A model generated the notes under the pieces. That model worked only from the letters and a program-made list of their open reading frames with translations, searched no databases and was not told where the DNA came from. From Ahrensia sp. (GTDB lineage: Bacteria; Pseudomonadota; Alphaproteobacteria; Rhizobiales; Rhizobiaceae): DNA of 64,000 bases. Positions 25,400-36,418 of the stretch are shown in pieces (the stretch's first letter is position 1; every line of letters begins with the position of its first letter). The DNA lies in NCBI GenBank assembly GCA_002706335.1, contig PAKZ01000024.1, positions 62,001-126,000 of the forward strand, read 5' to 3'. Made by a program: the position numbers and the translations under genes.

Positions 25400-26251
25400 C
25401 TAACGCACGAGCACGAGGACGCGATTTCCCGAGTTGTCGCGCAGCGTCAGCTGATCGCCGTCAAGGCCAACCAGAACCGCATCGCCGGTTGCCTTGGCAA
25501 GCGAGCGCTCGGCCGAGGTGACGGACAGGTTGGGGCAGCCCATCTTCGTCGTCATCACCGAACCGCCGTTCCAGCTGGACCCGGACTGCGCGATGCGTGA
25601 GCTAATCGTGTTGCATCCGAATGTGGCGCGGAAATCGCCATCGCCGCGGATTTCGACCCGCGATGCGGCGGCGAGGCTGCCGGAAAGCTCCGTAAGATAG
25701 CCTGTCTGGTGAGCGGCCACGTGGCGAACCCGCCAGACGCCGGTAATCGCAAGGGAAACGGCATAAGGACCGCCTTGCGGCTGCGCGATGGCGGAGGCCG
25801 GCACGATGCGGAACCGTTCCCAGGCCTGAGGCTTGCCATTCGATATGGCTGCAAGAAAGGAGCCGTTTCCGACGCCGGCGCGCACCAGCTTGCCGTTCTG
25901 TTCGGAGCGTAGCGCGACAGAGCCGCCCGGCAGCCGCGACATGCGGAACATCTCCCAGCCGCGAATATGCGGGCTTCCGGTCTTCAGATAGGTCTGCTGC
26001 CCAACACCCGCGCGGACATAACTGTTCCCGCCGGCAAGGCGGAACGCGACGCGATTGGCTTGAAGACGAACGATCTCGAGCCTGACCGCACCGGAGACGC
26101 TGCGAGCATTGGCGGCCAGCAAGCCGCCCGATTCTCCGACGAAATGTCCGGAATGGGTCGATTGCAGATAGATTTCTTCTGCTTTGGATGGAGCCGCAAA
26201 GGCGAGCGCGGCAGCGAAGGTGGCCATGGCAAGGCCGAGAAGGCGTTTCAT
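25400..26251 (-). CDS. Secreted fascin-like / META domain protein
   Basis: The 283-residue protein carries a Sec signal peptide (about 1-24, ending PSKAEE). Residues 25-155 form two beta-trefoil-like copies with the same phrase: [YL]-VRAGVG then F/Y-L in SYVRAGVGQQTYL and KLVRAGVGNGSFL, as in fascin-type domains. The C-terminus (about 165-283) is a META/HslJ-like domain, with FRATFGCNTISS and MTTKMGCPNLS supplying a Cys pair. It is probably periplasmic or secreted. Function is unknown; HslJ relatives link to stress or antibiotic resistance. A CRP-type palindrome lies upstream. Confidence 0.76.
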   Translation of the reverse strand: MKRLLGLAMATFAAALAFAAPSKAEEIYLQSTHSGHFVGESGGLLAANARSVSGAVRLEIVRLQANRVAFRLAGGNSYVRAGVGQQTYLKTGSPHIRGWEMFRMSRLPGGSVALRSEQNGKLVRAGVGNGSFLAAISNGKPQAWERFRIVPASAIAQPQGGPYAVSLAITGVWRVRHVAAHQTGYLTELSGSLAAASRVEIRGDGDFRATFGCNTISSRIAQSGSSWNGGSVMTTKMGCPNLSVTSAERSLAKATGDAVLVGLDGDQLTLRDNSGNRVLVLVR

Positions 26252-26342
26252 GCGTTTCTTCCTTTTTTCCGTCTGGCGTCCGTCCCCTGGACCGGGATCC
26301 GACGATTGAAGCCGTCCTCCTAATACGACGTCATTCGCACAG

Positions 26343-26360
26343 CTGTGATCTTGGTCACAG
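26343..26360. promoter_or_regulatory. CRP/FNR-family palindrome CTGTGA-N6-TCACAG
   Basis: The symmetric sequence CTGTGATCTTGGTCACAG fits the CRP consensus TGTGA-N6-TCACA exactly. It lies in the 189-base gap between the META gene (start 26251, minus) and the small membrane protein (start 26441, plus). It could serve either promoter. Which CRP-family regulator reads it in this organism is unknown. Confidence 0.55.
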
Positions 26361-26440
26361 TTTGAGCGCCAGGGGATTTGTGCGTGTAATCAGGGAGATG
26401 CTTCCTATATCTCAAGCGGACTGGCTCGAAGGAAAGATCG

Positions 26441-26635
26441 ATGCGAGACAAGCCTACGCCGTGGAAACTGGACCGGCCCTACGACCCCGATGAACGCGCC
26501 GCGACCTTGAGGAAGCGCTTTTCGCGCTATCGCGCCCGCAACGGCATCGTCGCGCCATCTCGGGCCGCTCGGTTCTGGCCGGTATGGCTGCTGGTCGCTG
26601 CCGGCATCGTGGCGCTTTTCGCCTTCGCGACCTGA
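26441..26635 (+). CDS. Small membrane protein, unknown function
   Basis: The 64-residue protein has a basic, Arg-rich N-terminal half and one C-terminal membrane segment (WPVWLLVAAGIVALFAF, about 46-62). AAGGA nine bases before the ATG supports translation. It is probably a tail-anchored inner-membrane protein. No family is recognised. It sits 99 bases before thrS. Confidence 0.6.
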   Translation: MRDKPTPWKLDRPYDPDERAATLRKRFSRYRARNGIVAPSRAARFWPVWLLVAAGIVALFAFAT

Positions 26636-26734
26636 CAGCCAGACCCGGCTTTACTTGGCGACGGGCTTTGCCTATGACGCGCGCATTGTTCACCACCCGC
26701 GTTCGTTGGCGGGACTGGAAAAGGAGACCTGACC

Positions 26735-28723
26735 ATGGCTGCGGCCGTTTCCCTTACATTTCCCGATGGATCCGTTAGGCAGTTCGACGCCGGTGCGACC
26801 GGCCGCGACGTTGCGGAATCGATCTCCAAATCACTCGCCAAGAAGGCTGTCGCCGTCGCCATCGACGGGCAGTTGCGCGACCTTGCCGATCCGGTCACGG
26901 ACGGCGCCGTCGAAATCGTGACGCGCGAGGACGCCCGTGCGCTCGAACTCATCCGCCATGACGCGGCCCACGTGATGGCTGAGGCCGTGCAAGAGCTGTG
27001 GCCCGGCACCCAGGTGACCATCGGCCCGGTCATCGAGAATGGTTTCTATTACGACTTCAAGCGAGTGCATCCGGATACGCGCGAGGACTGGCCTTTCACG
27101 CCGGACGATCTGCCGGTGATCGAAAAGAAGATGCGCGAGATCATTCAGCGCAACGCCCCGTTCACCAAGGAAATCTGGAGCCGTGACAAGGCGAGGGACA
27201 CTTTCGCGGACATGGGCGAGGCTTACAAGGTGGAGCTGGTCGACGCGATCCCCGAGGATCAGGACCTCAGAATCTACAGGCAAGGCGACTGGTTCGACCT
27301 GTGTCGCGGTCCGCATATGGATTCGACCGGTCGTGTCGGCTCGGCCTTCAAGCTGATGAAGGTGGCGGGCGCCTATTGGCGCGGCGATTCCAACAATCCG
27401 ATGCTGACGCGTATCTACGGCACGGCCTGGGCGAACCAGCAGGATCTCGACGCATATCTCCATATGCTGGAAGAGGCGGAGAAGCGTGACCATCGCCGGC
27501 TTGGCCGCGAAATGGACTTGTTCCATTTCCAGGAAGAGGGCCCGGGCGTCGTTTTCTGGCACGCCAAAGGCTGGCGCATGTTCCAGAACCTGCTCGCCTA
27601 TATGCGTCGCAACATCCAGGATGACTATGACGAGGTGAATGCGCCGCAGGTGCTGGACAACGCTCTGTGGAAGACGTCCGGCCACTGGGGTTGGTATCGC
27701 GAGAACATGTTCGCAGTCACTTGCGCGGACGAGGAGGCAGAGGACAATCGCGTCTTCGCGCTGAAGCCGATGAACTGCCCCGGCCACGTGCAGATATTCA
27801 AGCACGGACTGAAATCCTACCGCGAACTACCGATCCGGTTGGCCGAGTTCGGCGCGGTGCACCGATATGAGCCGTCCGGCGCGCTGCATGGGCTGATGCG
27901 CGTGCGCGGCTTCACGCAGGATGATGCGCATGTATTTTGCACTGAGGATCAGCTCGAGGCGGAAATCCTGAAGATCAACGACCTGATGATGTCAGTCTAT
28001 AAGGATTTCGGCTTTGACGAGGTGTTGGTGAAGCTCGCAACGCGCCCCGAAAAGCGTGTCGGCAGCGACGAATCCTGGGATCACGCCGAGAATATCCTCA
28101 AGCGGTCGCTCGAAAAGATGGCGCGCGAGGACGGCCGCATCAAAACCGGCATCAATGAAGGCGAGGGCACGTTCTACGGGCCGAAGTTCGAATACACTTT
28201 GAGGGACGCAATCGGCCGCGAATGGCAGTGCGGCACGACGCAGGTCGACTTCAACCTTCCGGAACGCTTCGGAGCGTTCTATATCGACAGCGATTCGGAG
28301 AAGAAGCAGCCGGTCATGGTGCACCGCGCCATTGTCGGTTCGCTGGAACGCTTCCTTGGTATCCTGATCGAAAGCCATGCCGGCCATTTCCCGCTCTGGT
28401 TCGCGCCGGTGCAGGTTGTCGTCGCGACGATTACGCAGGAGGCGGACGGCTATGCAAGCGAGGTGGCGAAGAAACTGAAGGCCGCCGGACTGCAAGTCGA
28501 GACCGATCTCCGCAACGAGAAGATCAACTACAAGGTGCGCGAACACAGCGTTGCCAAAGTGCCGGTCATTCTTGTTGTGGGACGCCGCGAGGCAGAGGAA
28601 GGCACGGTCAATGTACGCCGGCTGGGTTCGCGTGATCAAGAATCGAAGACGGTGGACGAGATCACGCAGTCGCTTGTTGCGGAAGCGACGCCCCCCGACG
28701 TCAAGCGCAGACTCGGGATGTGA
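26735..28723 (+). CDS. thrS: Threonine--tRNA ligase
   Basis: The 662-residue class II synthetase has the usual order: TGS domain (about 1-66), the zinc-binding editing/second domain with [11 protein letters not shown] near 73, then the catalytic core. The core's motif 2 region is [15 protein letters not shown] near 345 and motif 3 lies near [11 protein letters not shown]. The C-terminal anticodon-binding domain contains [18 protein letters not shown]. Length and domains are complete. A hairpin terminator follows. Confidence 0.97.
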   Translation: MAAAVSLTFPDGSVRQFDAGATGRDVAESISKSLAKKAVAVAIDGQLRDLADPVTDGAVEIVTREDARALELIRHDAAHVMAEAVQELWPGTQVTIGPVIENGFYYDFKRVHPDTREDWPFTPDDLPVIEKKMREIIQRNAPFTKEIWSRDKARDTFADMGEAYKVELVDAIPEDQDLRIYRQGDWFDLCRGPHMDSTGRVGSAFKLMKVAGAYWRGDSNNPMLTRIYGTAWANQQDLDAYLHMLEEAEKRDHRRLGREMDLFHFQEEGPGVVFWHAKGWRMFQNLLAYMRRNIQDDYDEVNAPQVLDNALWKTSGHWGWYRENMFAVTCADEEAEDNRVFALKPMNCPGHVQIFKHGLKSYRELPIRLAEFGAVHRYEPSGALHGLMRVRGFTQDDAHVFCTEDQLEAEILKINDLMMSVYKDFGFDEVLVKLATRPEKRVGSDESWDHAENILKRSLEKMAREDGRIKTGINEGEGTFYGPKFEYTLRDAIGREWQCGTTQVDFNLPERFGAFYIDSDSEKKQPVMVHRAIVGSLERFLGILIESHAGHFPLWFAPVQVVVATITQEADGYASEVAKKLKAAGLQVETDLRNEKINYKVREHSVAKVPVILVVGRREAEEGTVNVRRLGSRDQESKTVDEITQSLVAEATPPDVKRRLGM

Positions 28724-28747
28724 CAAGCGCATGACAAAATACGCGAG

Positions 28748-28777
28748 ACCGGTGGCGAAAGCCGCCGGTTTTCTTTT
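28748..28777 (+). terminator. Rho-independent terminator of thrS
   Basis: ACCGGTGGC-GAAA-GCCGCCGGT forms a 9-position stem (one wobble) with a GAAA tetraloop, followed by TTTTCTTTT. It begins 24 bases after the thrS stop. Confidence 0.9.
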
Positions 28778-28837
28778 GCAACTCGACTTCGACGCGACAG
28801 CCAAGTAAAATTGGGCACGGGCGGAGATAACTGGCGC

Positions 28838-29710
28838 ATGACGACGAGAACGGTCCGTTTTACCGAACTATCTTATGCGCGTCCGGACGATCCGCCGTTC
28901 AAACGATGGATGATCCGAACGATCGAGAACATGTCGGGGCGGGAACGTCTTGCCGACCTCTACGACTATTGGCGCCACGAGATATTTGGCAAGAGCGACA
29001 GCGTTTTCACCGAAATGCTGAACCTGATCGAGGTGCGTCTGCAAGCCGATGGTCAATGGCCTCCGGCGGACATTCCCGCTACGCCGATCGTTATGGTCGC
29101 CAATCACCCCTATGGTATCGGCGACGGTATCGCGTTCCTGTCTTTGGCCGAGCAACTCGGCCGGCCGTTCCGTGTCATCATCAACAACGATTTGATGAAA
29201 GTCCCGGAAATCCGGCCCTATTCGCTTCCGATCTCGTTCGAGGAGACGAAGGAGGCTGTCGCTCTCAATCTGGCGACGCGCAAGGAGGCTGTGCGGTTGC
29301 TGAAGGAAGGCGTGACGATCGTCATCTTCCCGGCGGGCGGCGTGGCGACTGCGCGAAAGGGGCTTGGGCGCGCTGAGGATCTGCCGTGGAAAATGTTCAC
29401 CGCGCGGCTGATCCAGGCAGCCAACGCCTCGGTGATTCCCGTCTATTTCGACGGCCAGAACGGACGCCTGTTCCATCTGGTCAGCCAGTTTTCGCTGACG
29501 TTGCGCACATCCCTGCTGATACGGGAATTCCAGCGCCTTTACGGCAGGCAGATCAGGGCGTGGGTCGGCAGGACAATGCCTTGGGACGATTTGTCGAAGA
29601 TCGCCGACCGGAAAGTGCTGCTCGAGACAGTGCAGACGGCCGTCTTTTCGCTCGATCCGTCACAGCGCCCGCGCCGTCCGGCCAGGGCGACGATTTCGGA
29701 ACGTTACTGA
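28838..29710 (+). CDS. Lysophospholipid acyltransferase-family protein
   Basis: The 290-residue glycerolipid acyltransferase (PlsC-like) has the catalytic block ANHPYGIGDG near 88-97, where NHPxGxxD replaces the common NHxxxxD. A second acceptor block is VIFPAGGVATARKG near 167-180. The group also includes putative haemolysin-like acyltransferases found in rhizobia; an ornithine-lipid or phosphatidic-acid role is possible but not shown. ATG 28838 is preferred over TTG 28811. The 3' end overlaps the next, convergent gene by 7 bases. Confidence 0.84.
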   Translation: MTTRTVRFTELSYARPDDPPFKRWMIRTIENMSGRERLADLYDYWRHEIFGKSDSVFTEMLNLIEVRLQADGQWPPADIPATPIVMVANHPYGIGDGIAFLSLAEQLGRPFRVIINNDLMKVPEIRPYSLPISFEETKEAVALNLATRKEAVRLLKEGVTIVIFPAGGVATARKGLGRAEDLPWKMFTARLIQAANASVIPVYFDGQNGRLFHLVSQFSLTLRTSLLIREFQRLYGRQIRAWVGRTMPWDDLSKIADRKVLLETVQTAVFSLDPSQRPRRPARATISERY

Positions 29711-30651
29711 GTGAGCTGCTCTGCGGTTTCGGTATCGACCTTGACGACGATGTCGCGGCCCGCCCGGATCGTAATGTCGCGCTGAAAGACACGGTTCTTG
29801 TTCTTGGCGATCACCGTGTAGTCGCCCGCCGCCAGGATCATGGTTGGGAAGGCGCCGACGTTCTCCGCGATAATGTCGCCCGAAGCGCCAAGCACTGACC
29901 ACGCGGTATCCGCCAGCGGAAAGCCGTTCTTGCCGCGCACCAGGTTGAGGGTGACCTGGGCAGCGCGGTGTTCGACCTTGGCTGTCGTGGTTTTGCCTGC
30001 TTCGACTTGGATATCGGCGCGGATCGTGGCGTTCACGTCGCCATAATTCGAGACAATGTGGTAGGTGCCGGCGTTCAGGCGGACAGTACGGCCCGGCCGG
30101 ACATTGGGGAGGATCAGCTGCCGCTCGCCTTCGTCATTCTCCCCATCTTCATAGATGTTGAAGCGCAGTTTCTGGTCGCGCATCGGAATACCGTCCGGCA
30201 GAACGCCTTCGAGGCGAAGCCCGCCGGCATTCAGAACCATCGTCTCGTGGCGCGGCTCGTCCCCAAGCTTGATACGCGTCGTCGCACCGGCGCGCCCAAA
30301 GGCTGCATGAACGAGATAGCTGCCGGCCGGAAGCTGTAGCCTCGTCGAGCCCCCTTCCGCGGATGCCAACAACGGCAGTTTACCGTCTGGTCCCGGTTCC
30401 GAACCGAAGATACGCCAGATCAGGCCGGTCTTGATGACATTGGATTCCTCGGTCAGTAACGCATCGAGAAAGAGATCGACGCCGGAGACCTGGGAATTGG
30501 CCCCGTTTTCCAGCCTGGCGGGCGCGTAGTTCACAATGCCGGGCAACTTCAGGTCGCCGGAAAACGGCTCATCCTGCGCATGCGCTCCAGTTGTGAAACT
30601 GGCCGTTGCCGCGATGAGCAGATATTTCAGGTGACGATAATCGGAGCGCAT
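29704..30651 (-). CDS. Secreted beta-rich protein with carboxypeptidase-regulatory-like repeats
   Basis: The 315-residue protein has a signal peptide (about 1-25, ending AHAQ). At least three Ig/transthyretin-like beta modules follow, each with an LPAGSY, LNAGTY or LAAGDY turn: LQLPAGSYLVHAAFG, RLNAGTYHIVSNYG and ILAAGDYTVIAKN. This repeat style is seen in cell-surface and periplasmic proteins of alphaproteobacteria. The ATG at 30651 gives the signal peptide directly; longer in-frame sequence upstream is not protein-like. Function unknown. Confidence 0.75.
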   Translation of the reverse strand: MRSDYRHLKYLLIAATASFTTGAHAQDEPFSGDLKLPGIVNYAPARLENGANSQVSGVDLFLDALLTEESNVIKTGLIWRIFGSEPGPDGKLPLLASAEGGSTRLQLPAGSYLVHAAFGRAGATTRIKLGDEPRHETMVLNAGGLRLEGVLPDGIPMRDQKLRFNIYEDGENDEGERQLILPNVRPGRTVRLNAGTYHIVSNYGDVNATIRADIQVEAGKTTTAKVEHRAAQVTLNLVRGKNGFPLADTAWSVLGASGDIIAENVGAFPTMILAAGDYTVIAKNKNRVFQRDITIRAGRDIVVKVDTETAEQLTQ

Positions 30652-30759
30652 CTTCAGACTGTCTGTTTCTCCCCGGGAGATGAACCCCATGGCGCTGGTA
30701 AATTCAAGCCATCTGCACCATATCGGAGTGCGACCAGAAAAGAAAAATCGAGCTTTTTC

Positions 30760-31350
30760 ATGACCAAGACCAATGCTGTTATAGACTATTTGAGATCCCG
30801 AAAGTCGCTTCCCTTGACGATGATGTCCGAGCCGGGACCGAGCGAAAGCGAGTTGCGCGACATGCTCGAAATTGCGGCGCGAACGCCCGATCATGGCCGG
30901 CTGGAGCCGTGGCGCTTCATCGTCTACCGGGACGAGGCGGGCCGCGAGATTGGAGAGAAGCTTGCGGTACGCGCGCAGGAGATCAACGGTCCGATGCCCG
31001 ACGACCAGATCGAGCGGGAACGCAACCGCATTCGCCGTGCACCGGTCGCGATCGGCGTAGTCGCGGTTACCAAGGAGAGCGAGAAAATACCTGCATGGGA
31101 ACAGTTCTTGTCCGCAGGAGCGGTGACGATGAACCTCGTCCACGCCGCCAATGCCTACGGATACAAAGCCAACTGGGTGACCGGCTGGTACAGCGATGAC
31201 GAAAAGGGCAGGGCGATCCTGGGCCTCTCGCCGAATGAGCGGATGGCAGGCATCGTGCATATCGGTAGCAGCGACCGAGAAATTGCGGAACGCCCGCGCC
31301 CCGATATCGAATCGCTGATCTCGGACTATTCAGGTGAGTACCAGGGATAG
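30760..31350 (+). CDS. Nitroreductase-family protein
   Basis: The 196-residue FMN-dependent oxidoreductase-like protein has the N-terminal FMN-phosphate Arg/Ser segment (DYLRSRKSLP), the AARTPDHGRLEPWRFIVY block, and the C-terminal GLSPNERMAGIVHIG. It resembles the YdjA/TdsD type of small nitroreductases. It is followed after 4 bases by a flavin reductase gene, so the pair probably forms an operon. The substrate is unknown. Confidence 0.88.
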   Translation: MTKTNAVIDYLRSRKSLPLTMMSEPGPSESELRDMLEIAARTPDHGRLEPWRFIVYRDEAGREIGEKLAVRAQEINGPMPDDQIERERNRIRRAPVAIGVVAVTKESEKIPAWEQFLSAGAVTMNLVHAANAYGYKANWVTGWYSDDEKGRAILGLSPNERMAGIVHIGSSDREIAERPRPDIESLISDYSGEYQG

Positions 31351-31354
31351 AAGC

Positions 31355-31957
31355 ATGTTCTACGAGCCCGCGAACGCTCATGGTTTGCCGTATAACCCGT
31401 TCAAGGCGATCGTCGCGCCGCGTCCGATCGGTTGGATTTCGACACGTGCGCCGGACGGAACCCCCAATCTGGCGCCTTATTCCTTCTACAACGCGATCGC
31501 CGATACACCGCCGATGGTGATGTTCTCCTCCTCCGGCCGAAAGGACAGCGTCGATATCGCAGAGACGACCGGCGAGTTCGCCTGCAATTTCGTCGGCGAG
31601 GCGCTGATGAAGGCGATGAACCAGACGTCCTTTGCATACGAACGCAGCATATCCGAGTTTGGCAAGGCCGGGCTCGAGGAGGCGAACTGCAGAATCATCA
31701 AAGCGCCGCGCGTTGCCGCCGCGCCGGCCGCGCTCGAATGCGTGGTCACTGATGTCATGGAGCTGAAGGATCGAAATGGGCAGCCTGTGGGCAACTGGGT
31801 CGTCATTGGAGAGGTCGTCGGCGTGCATATCGACGATGCGATGCTTACGGACGGCCGCTTCGATCTAAACAAGGCGAGGCCTGTCACGCGCCTCGGCTAC
31901 CGCGATTTTGGCCTGACGCCGCCAATCGTGGAATTGCTCAGGCCGGGCGAGGATTAG
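31355..31957 (+). CDS. Flavin reductase-like domain protein
   Basis: The 200-residue protein belongs to the flavin reductase-like/DIM6-NTAB family. Motifs are IVAPRPIGWISTRAPDG near 19-35, NLAPYSFYNAI and the C-terminal RLGYRDF. It supplies or uses reduced flavin and probably acts with the upstream nitroreductase. ATG 31355 with AGGGA seven bases upstream is chosen over a GTG at 31334 that would overlap the previous gene. Confidence 0.88.
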   Translation: MFYEPANAHGLPYNPFKAIVAPRPIGWISTRAPDGTPNLAPYSFYNAIADTPPMVMFSSSGRKDSVDIAETTGEFACNFVGEALMKAMNQTSFAYERSISEFGKAGLEEANCRIIKAPRVAAAPAALECVVTDVMELKDRNGQPVGNWVVIGEVVGVHIDDAMLTDGRFDLNKARPVTRLGYRDFGLTPPIVELLRPGED

Positions 31958-32025
31958 ACTCTAACAAACATGGTGAACGGAAAGTAAACCATTTCCCAAT
32001 AGCGTGAGTCCCGACAAGCCGAGTC
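31957..32025. promoter_or_regulatory. Cluster of three GANTC (CcrM) sites before the DUF2336 gene
   Basis: GANTC occurs at 31957-31961, 32006-32010 and 32021-32025 within 83 bases of the DUF2336 start codon. TAAACCAT, one base off the CtrA half-site TTAACCAT, lies between them. Clustered CcrM sites near starts mark cell-cycle-regulated promoters in alphaproteobacteria. Predicted only. Confidence 0.35.
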
Positions 32026-32040
32026 CGGGAGTAACGCGCG

Positions 32041-33176
32041 ATGATCGTTCAGCATTTCCTGAAGTGGAGCCAGTCGGCCGACGTGTCGAAGCGGGCCACT
32101 GCCGCCTCGGCGCTGGCGCGCGCCTATCTGACCTCCGATATGGGATTTGACGAACGCTGCGGAGCCGATGCAGCGATGACGCTTCTGCTCGACGACCCGT
32201 CGCCGAAAGTGCGCCTCGCATTGGCGGAAGCGGTCGCATCGAGCCGGTTTGCGCCGCCGCAGATCGTCGCCGCGCTGGCCGGCGACCAGTATGAAATCGC
32301 GAGCCTAGTGATTGCGAGGTCTCCGTTGCTGCGCGATGGCGATCTGATCGCCCGCGTCGAAATTGCCGAACCGCGCTTGCAGACGTTGATCGCCAATCGC
32401 CCGGAGGTCTCAACGGGCCTTGCGATGGCGATCGCCGAACACGGCCATTCAGGCGCCGTCGCCACGCTGCTCGCCAATGCCAATGCAAGGGTCGACGATG
32501 TCGTGCGCGAAAAGATCATCGAGAAGCATATCGGTGACGCTGCTGTGCGAGGCGCGTTGCTGAACGATCCGGATCTCTCGCCGGTGCACCGTTTCAGGCT
32601 GCTGGAAGCTGCGAAGCAGGCTTTTGCCGCGGCGCCTTTTGTTACGAAGATACTGGGTGAGGCCGGTGCACGGCGCATCAGCGGAGACGCTGCCGCAAAT
32701 GCACTTGTGCTGCTGGCATCGGGACGTGTTGATGACGGCGTCCACGAACTGATCGGCGAGCTGCGCGAGTCTGGTGCGCTTACGACGCGGCTGCTGATCC
32801 GGGCGGTTTGTTCGGGCAAGATCGACTTCGTTGCCCGCGTGCTTTCCGACCTGTCAGAGCAATCATATTCGCGTGTAACTGCAATTTTGGTGAGTGAACG
32901 CGAGACCCAGCTTCGCGCCCTGTTCGATGCTGCCGGTCTCGCGCGGACAGTGCATGCCCTGTTTTCCTCGGCGATCCGCGTGTGGCGCGATGTCGCAAAT
33001 GGCCGGTTGAAGATCGGCGCGCAAGAGGTTACGCGCATGGTGATGGAGGAGTTCGAGGCCGAAACCGGTTCTCGGCCCAGCCACGACAATGACGATATCC
33101 TGGCGCTGCTGCGGTCGATCTATCTCGACATGATCCGGCAGAATGCCCGGAAACACGCCATGGATCTTGCGGCCGC

Positions 33177-33180
<4 letters not shown>
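32041..33180 (+). CDS. DUF2336 domain-containing protein
   Basis: The 379-residue, helix-rich protein has DUF2336/HEAT-like repeats in its first ~240 residues. Short helical pairs recur around DDPSPKVRLALAEAV, RSPLLRDGDLIARV and ALLNDPDLSPVHRFRLLEAA. The family is confined mainly to alphaproteobacteria and has no established function; it often lies near motility, pilus or cell-cycle genes. The stop overlaps the convergent parE stop (33177-33180). Confidence 0.82.
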
Positions 33181-35246
<2,066 letters not shown>

Positions 35247-35339
35247 CCGTCAGTCGTCGCGGTCCGAAGACCGAATCACTCGTCAATAATGCATGCGCTT
35301 GCGTCAAACGCGAACAGGTCCGCCATGACATAGTGCGCG

Positions 35340-35354
35340 TTTACGGCGATTTAA
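35340..35354. promoter_or_regulatory. CtrA-like site between parE and cpaB
   Basis: TTTA-CGGCGAT-TTAA matches the CtrA consensus TTAA-N7-TTAA with one mismatch and continues as TTAACC. It lies 126 bases before the cpaB start. CtrA controls Flp/Tad pilus genes in Caulobacter and several rhizobia, so the location is meaningful. Confidence 0.4.
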
Positions 35355-35479
35355 CCACATCCGCCAAAGCCAACAGTTTGACCAGCCCCGTTACATGATT
35401 GTTCACGGTTCCGGGGCATCGTTGCCCAATAAAAGCGGGGAAAACGGGCATCCGCATTGCGGATTAAGGCTGGGCAGCA

Positions 35480-36418
35480 GTGAACAAGAAACTCCTATCA
35501 ATGGGCGGCATCGCCATCGTCTTCGGTGGCCTGTCGATTATCGCCGCCGATTACTGGCTCAAAAGCAACGTTCAAACGGTCGTCGAGACGGTCGAGGTTT
35601 CCAACGACGCTGCTCCGGCGGTAGAGTTTTCAAGCATTGTCGCGGCCGCCGAACCAATGCGCTACGGTACCGTGATCGATGCCGGTATGCTGAAGGAACT
35701 TCCCTGGCCAAAGGACGATCTGCCGTCCGGCGCATTCTCACATATCGACGATTTCCTCGGCGGCGGCGAACGCATCGCACTTTCCGCCATCGACGCCAAT
35801 GAGCCGATCCTGGTTTCCAAGGTGACCGATCCGAACGACCGCGCAACGCTGTCGCGCCGGATCGAGGACGGCATGCGCGCAGTGACGATCCGCGTCGACG
35901 ATATCACGGGCGTCGCCGGCTTCATCGTGCCCGGCGACCGGGTCGATGTAGCACTGACCCGGACCTTCACGATCGACAAGAAGAACGGCGAAAGCGCCGA
36001 TGATGTCGCGCCCATCGAGGTTTCGCCGGCCGGCGACCGAACCTTCACCGGCGAGACCGACAGTTTCGTGGCGACCACAATCGTTCTCGCAAACGTCAAG
36101 GTGCTGTCGATCGACCAGATCGCGGACGAGCGCCAGTCCGATCCGGTCATCGTGCGCGCGGTGACCATGGAAGTGGACTCGGCCGGTGCGAAATCGCTCG
36201 CGGCGGCACAATCGGCCGGCAGCCTCTCGCTGCAGTTGCGGCGAGCGGGCGATATCGCCACCGACGAATTCAAAATGCCGGATCACGGCATCGATCAGGA
36301 AATGACGTCGTCTTTCACTGAGGTCCAACCGATCCTGGCGACCACGGCAAAGGTGACCGTGCGCCGCCGGACCGAGGTGGAAACCTATGATGTCCGCGAC
36401 GAAGGAGTGAACCGATGA
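35480..36418 (+). CDS. cpaB: Flp pilus assembly protein CpaB (RcpC)
   Basis: The 312-residue, inner-membrane-anchored periplasmic protein has an N-terminal membrane segment (about 7-23) and an SAF domain. The domain includes AAAEPMRYGTVIDAGML near 56, MRAVTIRVDDITGVAGFI and PGDRVDV near 155. CpaB stabilises the secretin complex of the Tad pilus. GTG start. Its stop overlaps the cpaC start by ATGA, typical of a coupled operon. Confidence 0.93.
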   Translation: MNKKLLSMGGIAIVFGGLSIIAADYWLKSNVQTVVETVEVSNDAAPAVEFSSIVAAAEPMRYGTVIDAGMLKELPWPKDDLPSGAFSHIDDFLGGGERIALSAIDANEPILVSKVTDPNDRATLSRRIEDGMRAVTIRVDDITGVAGFIVPGDRVDVALTRTFTIDKKNGESADDVAPIEVSPAGDRTFTGETDSFVATTIVLANVKVLSIDQIADERQSDPVIVRAVTMEVDSAGAKSLAAAQSAGSLSLQLRRAGDIATDEFKMPDHGIDQEMTSSFTEVQPILATTAKVTVRRRTEVETYDVRDEGVNR

